The notes under the pieces were generated by a model, which saw nothing but the letters and a program-made list of their open reading frames with translations, made no database searches and had not been told where the DNA came from. A stretch of DNA of 5,936 nt. It comes from Bdellovibrionales bacterium. GTDB lineage: Bacteria > Bdellovibrionota > Bdellovibrionia > Bdellovibrionales > UBA840. Location: the NCBI GenBank assembly GCA_020434605.1, contig JAGRAL010000010.1:1-5936 (forward strand), written 5' to 3'. This document shows, in pieces, positions 1 to 3,843 of this stretch. The position numbers and the translations under genes are program-made. The first letter of the stretch is position 1, and each line of letters begins with the position of its first letter.

Positions 1-137
1 TCAGCATTTTGTGGTTGCATGCGCTCTAAATAATCACCCACATTACCACCACCAATACGAGGATATTTTAAAATTGCCTCGAGTTGCGATTTTTCAATGC
101 TGGTATTCTTTAGAAGTAAATTTGCAGTTGTTGACAT
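1..137 (-). CDS. gspE: Probable GspE, type II secretion ATPase, N-terminal fragment (partial)
   Basis: Only the first 45 codons are inside the window; the reading frame is open to the window edge and continues beyond it. The protein begins MSTTANLLLKNTSIEKSQ and continues through a short basic/acidic helix to a GGGNVGDYLERM segment. In the family, GspE is the hexameric cytoplasmic ATPase that drives pseudopilus assembly, docking to GspL at the inner membrane. Its N-terminal domain often begins with a segment of this kind (a leucine-rich start, then 'I...QLE.IL' and 'G..L'). No Walker motif can be seen because that part lies outside the window. The call therefore rests mainly on position: gspE normally follows gspC-gspD. 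The ATG at 137-135 is chosen because TAAGGT lies 6 bases upstream. That ribosome site is buried in a hairpin (see 137..174). A different protein at this position, such as another Gsp or Pil ATPase, cannot be excluded. Confidence 0.78.
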   Translation of the reverse strand, partial: MSTTANLLLKNTSIEKSQLEAILKYPRIGGGNVGDYLERMQPQNA

Positions 138-174
138 AAATTACCTTAAAGCTCTATGGCCCTAAGGTAATTTA
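137..174 (-). promoter_or_regulatory. Intergenic RNA hairpin masking the gspE ribosome binding site
   Basis: Read as minus-strand RNA, positions 173-159 pair with 152-138 over 15 consecutive pairs around a 6-base loop (158-153). The outer 11 pairs are perfect Watson-Crick (AAATTACCTTA with TAAGGTAATTT), followed by two G-U pairs and two G-C/C-G pairs. Position 174 also pairs with 137, the A of the gspE ATG, giving 16 pairs. The gspE Shine-Dalgarno (TAAGGT, 148-143) lies wholly inside the 3' arm. The stem starts about 10 bases after the gspD stop codon. No U tract follows, so a classical terminator is unlikely. The likely role is control of gspE translation, perhaps through melting by ribosomes that finish gspD; that role is inference. 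Confidence 0.72.
143..148 (-). promoter_or_regulatory. gspE Shine-Dalgarno, sequestered
   Basis: TAAGGT on the minus strand, with AAGG ending 6 bases before the ATG at 137. It decides the gspE start codon. All six bases are paired in the hairpin at 137..174, so in the folded RNA the site would be unavailable to the ribosome. Confidence 0.7.
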
Positions 175-184
175 ACTATAGATC

Positions 185-2578
185 TTATGGATTATCAAGG
201 TCCGTATTAGGTTCAGTAGGGTCTATTTCTTCAATTAAATCATCTGTAGTGCCACTTGGTAGCTCTGATGTTGCGTTTGATTTAGCAATTGAATCAGCTT
301 TTTTACCAAAAGGATCCCTACCACCCATATTACGCTTAATAAAATCAATGCGCTCATCTAATTTTTCTTCACGTAACTCTTTAACATCTTCGATAGTACG
401 AATGATTTTTGGAGTAATGAACATAGTTAGATTTCTTTTAACTGTTGCTCTTGATTTGTTCTTAAAAAGCCATCCAATCACTGGGATATCGCCTAAAAGT
501 GGCACCTTACGGTCTGATACCTGTTCTTCATCTCGCATCAAGCCACCGATAATTGCAGTATCTTTATTGTTTACCACGATTTCGGTTTTGATATTTCGTT
601 CAGATGTCACTACAGCTACATCTGCAAGTGCTTTGGCCTTTACTTCTCTATTAGATAGTTCCTTGATAGTTTGCTGTATACTTAATCTTACAGCATTTGA
701 TCCTGGACTAATACGAGGTTTAATTTTTAATTTTAACGTAGCCGGCTCTCTTGTAGGAGTAGAAGTGTTGCCTACATTGGTTTGTGTTTGCGCTGAACTT
801 ACAGGAATGGTTTCACCCACTTCAATTTCAGCTTCTGCGTTGTCAAGAACCGTAATGTTTGGAGTAGACATGATGTTCACATCTGAAACCTGCTGAATCA
901 AATTGATAAATGAAATCAAGCTTGGGATTTCAAACTCTGTACCACCAAGATTTACTTTTACTTTACTTCCAGTTCCAAACCCTAGAACAAAACCATCGGC
1001 TGCGTAGTTTTTCGTAAGCATTTGATCAATTACACCGCCGTTAAAGCCAGTTCTAATAATACCGTTAGCGTTTACATCACCTGTATCTTTAATTTTGTAA
1101 GTAGAAGCCCCCCAATTTTTTGAATTAGAGTTTGAGATTTCCATTACAATCACTTCGACATTTACTTGGTTTCTAGCAATATCAATTTTTTCTAAAAGCG
1201 CTTTAACAGCATCATAATCTTGCTTGCTAGCGGTAATGATTAAACTGTTAATCGTTTCGTCAGCACTAATTTTAACATCTCCGCCAAAAAAAGCCCCAGC
1301 TCCTGTAGAGGTATCTGCTATGGGTTGCCTAGGCACTGGAACCGGAACGTTATCATTTGCGCCACCTTGCTTTTGAGCATCTTTTTGCTCTTTAGCAATT
1401 CCGTTTAAAATCTCAGCCACCGCTTTTGCTTCAGCATGCTTCATGTAATACACATACACACCACCAGCATCTTCTGGATTTAGTGGGTAATCTAGTTGTC
1501 TTACCAAAGTTTTGATTTTATCAATACCTGCAGTGTTTCCAACAACGATAATAGCATTTGTTCTGTCATCTGGAATAACCATTGAAAATGCTGAACCAGT
1601 TTGATTCGAGTTGCTGCTGCCACCAAATCTCGGAATACCAGAGGAAAATGTTCCGCCAGATCCTCTTCGGCTACGCGTGCTACCACTAGTTGCATCTTTG
1701 TTGATAATTTGCTCGATCAAAGCAGCAATGTCTTTTGCTTTAGCAGACTTTATTGGGATCACAGAAAGTTTTTCTTCAAAACCTTGAACATCTAGTTGGC
1801 TGATGATGTTCATGATTCTAGTAATGTTTGAGCCAAAATCAGTTAAAATCAATGAGTTTGTAGCTGCATATGGCGCCATCTCACCCTTCGTTGAAACTAA
1901 AATTCGTAAACTTCGGTTTACTTCTTCGGCAGAGATGTGTTTTAAGTGAATGATTCTAGTAATCATCTGATCTGTGTCAGGTGAGTAAGAGCCAGAGTAA
2001 GTGTTTATATTATCTCTTTTTGCATCGTTAACACTTTTAATCTTTAAAAATTTTCCATAAGGTACAACTGTATAACCATTCATAGCAAGAGCTGATAAAA
2101 AGGCTTTGTAAGCTTCAGCTTTTGTGATTTGAGTTGGCGCTATGATTGTGATTTTTCCTCGGATGTTTGGATCGATGATAAAATTTCTACCCGTTAACTC
2201 AGAGATAGCCTTAACTACATCAGCAATATCAGCATTTGGATAATCAAAGCTTTCGATTAAATCTGGATAGTTTTCATTTGTGATGTCTTCAGGTTCTGCT
2301 TCGTTAAATGGTATACTTTGTCTGCGTTTTTTTACAGAGCTTAAAGATGGGTTGGGTGAACCGCCGCTACTTCCGCCGCCAAATCTGCTTGGAGCGGGAG
2401 GTGCATCATCAGTTGCTATCGGCTCTGGTGCAGGTTCTTCTTCGTAAGCGCCAGGAGGAGGTGGGGGAGGTGGTGCAAACTCTTCTTCGTCGGCAAACTC
2501 TTCGTCTTGCGCAAAACCAGATTGCAGGCCCACACCCATAGCAAGAGCCGTTAAAAGTATAATTAGAAACCATTTCAT
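185..2578 (-). CDS. gspD: GspD, type II secretion system outer-membrane secretin
   Basis: This 797-residue protein forms the multimeric outer-membrane channel through which folded substrates leave the periplasm. A signal peptide (about residues 1-23, ending GFA) is followed by an acidic and proline-rich linker (24-100) with seven consecutive prolines at 36-42. The periplasmic ring domains follow: N0 about 105-185, N1 about 204-266, N2 about 268-365 and N3 about 372-468. The secretin barrel covers about 475-727, with STPNITVLDNAEAEIEVG (571-588) and the family motif KVPLLGDIPVIGWLFK (691-706). N2 and N3 each carry a Gly/Ser- or Gln/Gly/Pro-rich insertion (about 296-330 and 398-432). The tail, 728-797, begins with charged helices and ends acidic; I see no obvious pilotin-binding S domain. 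There is no lipobox, so it is not a lipoprotein. Length is somewhat above the usual 650-750 residues, explained by linker and loops. The ATG has a strong AAGGAAGG site. It lies 15 bases after gspC and is clearly co-transcribed with it. Confidence 0.97.
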   Translation of the reverse strand: MKWFLIILLTALAMGVGLQSGFAQDEEFADEEEFAPPPPPPPGAYEEEPAPEPIATDDAPPAPSRFGGGSSGGSPNPSLSSVKKRRQSIPFNEAEPEDITNENYPDLIESFDYPNADIADVVKAISELTGRNFIIDPNIRGKITIIAPTQITKAEAYKAFLSALAMNGYTVVPYGKFLKIKSVNDAKRDNINTYSGSYSPDTDQMITRIIHLKHISAEEVNRSLRILVSTKGEMAPYAATNSLILTDFGSNITRIMNIISQLDVQGFEEKLSVIPIKSAKAKDIAALIEQIINKDATSGSTRSRRGSGGTFSSGIPRFGGSSNSNQTGSAFSMVIPDDRTNAIIVVGNTAGIDKIKTLVRQLDYPLNPEDAGGVYVYYMKHAEAKAVAEILNGIAKEQKDAQKQGGANDNVPVPVPRQPIADTSTGAGAFFGGDVKISADETINSLIITASKQDYDAVKALLEKIDIARNQVNVEVIVMEISNSNSKNWGASTYKIKDTGDVNANGIIRTGFNGGVIDQMLTKNYAADGFVLGFGTGSKVKVNLGGTEFEIPSLISFINLIQQVSDVNIMSTPNITVLDNAEAEIEVGETIPVSSAQTQTNVGNTSTPTREPATLKLKIKPRISPGSNAVRLSIQQTIKELSNREVKAKALADVAVVTSERNIKTEIVVNNKDTAIIGGLMRDEEQVSDRKVPLLGDIPVIGWLFKNKSRATVKRNLTMFITPKIIRTIEDVKELREEKLDERIDFIKRNMGGRDPFGKKADSIAKSNATSELPSGTTDDLIEEIDPTEPNTDLDNP

Positions 2579-2583
2579 TTTAA

Positions 2584-2591
2584 CCTTCCTT
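2584..2591 (-). promoter_or_regulatory. gspD Shine-Dalgarno
   Basis: AAGGAAGG on the minus strand, 5 bases before the gspD ATG, filling most of the 15-base gap after the gspC stop codon. It is much stronger than the site in front of gspC and, unlike the gspE site, is not in an evident hairpin. This fits the large number of secretin copies needed per machine, though that link is inference. Confidence 0.85.
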
Positions 2592-2593
2592 GG

Positions 2594-3658
2594 TTAATTT
2601 ACTGTATAATTAAATTCTTCTGTTTTACCTTCGCGTTCAAATTGGACTCCGATATTATCGGCCCCTTTTAAGCTTTGGTACATTTCCATTGCTTTTTGTA
2701 TGCTGGTAACAGGACTGCCATTTACTGATTTTAGTAAATCACCCTGCTTAAGTCCGAGTTGAGAAAAAATACTATCAGGTTTGATAAAAAGTAAGCGAAA
2801 GCCGTTGATCTCACCTGTGTTTGGGTCGCGATTAGGAACGGCTCTAGCTTGTTGTAGAACGTCTCCGATATTGTTTATATATTTATTTAACGTCTCTCTT
2901 GCGATAGTAAAGTTGTTACCTTCTTGCTTAACTTCGCTAGACTTATTGTTGTTGCTCGAAGGTGTTAGCGCTTTTGTTAAATCAAATTTAAATTTTAAAT
3001 CATCTTTTAGCTCAATAAACTCTAGTCTTCTGGTTCTAACGTTACGAATAAAGACCTTTCTTCTTTCTACTTTCAATAAAATCGCGATTCCCTCGATTTC
3101 ATCATTTGGAATGTAAGGTATGATCTTTTGTCCACCGCCGCCCTTAACATCGATAGTGGCTACAGATTTAGCAGGGTTTACGTGTACGATTGTTCCTACA
3201 AGTGATAGGGGGAGTGTTGTAGGTACTGCTGGGCCGTCAATGTCGTTTTGATCTCCGCCGCCACCAGATATTGGTTTAGGGATTAGTCCATCAGAGTTAA
3301 AAATATTTCGTTTTGCAATAGGGTCGTAGTCTCCACGAACCGCTTGTGTAGCGTAGCTAGGGTTTAATTTTTTACTAACAGCGATGGAAGACTTTTCAGG
3401 AATTGTGTACACACGAACATAAGTGGTAGCTAAATCGGCCGCAAAGTAAGATATGGCGACACCGATTACGGCAGGGTAATACTTTTCAAACTTTGGTTTA
3501 TCCATGCTGATTAATTTTTGAAATAAACTACCGCCAGAAGATCGGTTAGATATTGATTTTTTTAAAAATGTCTTTTGTGTCTTTTCCAAAGCGTCTTGTA
3601 AAACGGAGGAACCTTTAAACCTGAGCTTTTTTGCTATTTTCGAAAAAATATCTTTCAA
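2594..3658 (-). CDS. gspC: GspC, type II secretion inner-membrane clamp protein with PDZ domain
   Basis: This 354-residue bitopic inner-membrane protein links the assembly platform to the secretin and is thought to help select substrates. A basic cytoplasmic N-terminus (1-58) precedes one membrane segment (about 60-81, YYPAVIGVAISYFAADLATT). The homology region follows (about 111-218): the YDPIAKRNIF segment, then LPLSLVGTIVHVNP and the strand-rich IIPYIPNDEIEG to RRLEFIEL stretch that in the family contacts GspD N0. A Ser/Asn/Lys-rich linker (about 230-250) leads to a C-terminal PDZ domain (about 251-354), with QQARAVPN, GFRLLFIKPDSIFSQLGL, KQGDLLKSVNG and a final QFEREGKTEEF strand. The start is a TTG at 3658 preceded by GGGG 8 bases upstream. 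An in-frame TAA further upstream and no ATG or GTG between them limit the choice. The internal ATG at residue 52 (3505) would give a more usual short tail but has no visible ribosome site. It is the first gene of the gsp run in this window. Confidence 0.95.
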   Translation of the reverse strand: MKDIFSKIAKKLRFKGSSVLQDALEKTQKTFLKKSISNRSSGGSLFQKLISMDKPKFEKYYPAVIGVAISYFAADLATTYVRVYTIPEKSSIAVSKKLNPSYATQAVRGDYDPIAKRNIFNSDGLIPKPISGGGGDQNDIDGPAVPTTLPLSLVGTIVHVNPAKSVATIDVKGGGGQKIIPYIPNDEIEGIAILLKVERRKVFIRNVRTRRLEFIELKDDLKFKFDLTKALTPSSNNNKSSEVKQEGNNFTIARETLNKYINNIGDVLQQARAVPNRDPNTGEINGFRLLFIKPDSIFSQLGLKQGDLLKSVNGSPVTSIQKAMEMYQSLKGADNIGVQFEREGKTEEFNYTVN

Positions 3659-3666
3659 AGTTGTAT

Positions 3667-3671
3667 CCCCA
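3667..3671 (-). promoter_or_regulatory. gspC Shine-Dalgarno (moderate)
   Basis: TGGGG on the minus strand, its last G 8 bases before the TTG start of gspC. It is the best ribosome site near either candidate start and is the reason TTG at 3658 is preferred over the ATG at 3505. Confidence 0.5.
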
Positions 3672-3779
3672 TCTGATGCTGGTAAATCTATAAAAAGTGT
3701 AGCAAAGTCTATGACTTAGAGGCATTACAAAAAGCAGGTTTCAGGACTAAGGTGTTAAGTTAATCTGTTCGTCAGAGGC

Positions 3780-3810
3780 CAGAAAGCTATATCGACGATA
3801 TAACTCTCTG
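3780..3810 (-). promoter_or_regulatory. 15-bp inverted repeat / RNA hairpin upstream of gspC
   Basis: In minus-strand RNA, 3810-3796 pairs with 3794-3780 around the single central base 3795; in a real fold the innermost pair or two would open to give a 3-5 base loop. All pairs are Watson-Crick except two G-U wobbles. The core TATATCG-T-CGATATA is a perfect palindrome with one central base. It lies 33 bases after the cysteine-rich gene's stop and about 120 bases before gspC. No U run follows (the next bases are GCCTCTGAC), so it is not a standard intrinsic terminator. It could instead be an mRNA 3'-end or processing element, an attenuator, or a DNA operator; the sequence alone does not decide. 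Confidence 0.65.
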
Positions 3811-3843
3811 TGAATAGGTGTATGAATCAATGCTCTGAAGATT

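Larger units (their letters stand above)
3659..3843. other. Spacer between cysteine-rich gene and gspC
   Basis: These 185 bases are the only sizeable non-coding stretch in the window. It holds the hairpin at 3780..3810 and the gspC ribosome site. No convincing sigma-70 promoter was found: TACACT, TAGACT and TATAGA occur as possible -10 elements on the minus strand, but none has a good -35 at 16-18 bases. A promoter for gsp genes would be expected here if the operon starts at gspC; otherwise they are read from the upstream gene. Confidence 0.6.

Noticed and set aside
137..174. gspD-gspE hairpin as an intrinsic terminator
   Set aside because: No U tract follows the stem; the gspE start codon follows at once, so termination here is unlikely.
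249..896. 215-codon plus-strand open frame
   Set aside because: It lies wholly antisense to the conserved secretin barrel part of gspD; its product looks like the low-complexity shadow of the gspD codons.
2781..3116. 111-codon plus-strand open frame
   Set aside because: Antisense to the PDZ and HR regions of gspC, which are clearly coding; no independent evidence.
3690..3735. Possible sigma-70 promoter for gspC (TTGTAA, TAGACT, TACACT, TATAGA elements on the minus strand)
   Set aside because: No pair has both acceptable hexamers and a 16-18 base spacing; AT-rich sequence yields such hexamers by chance.
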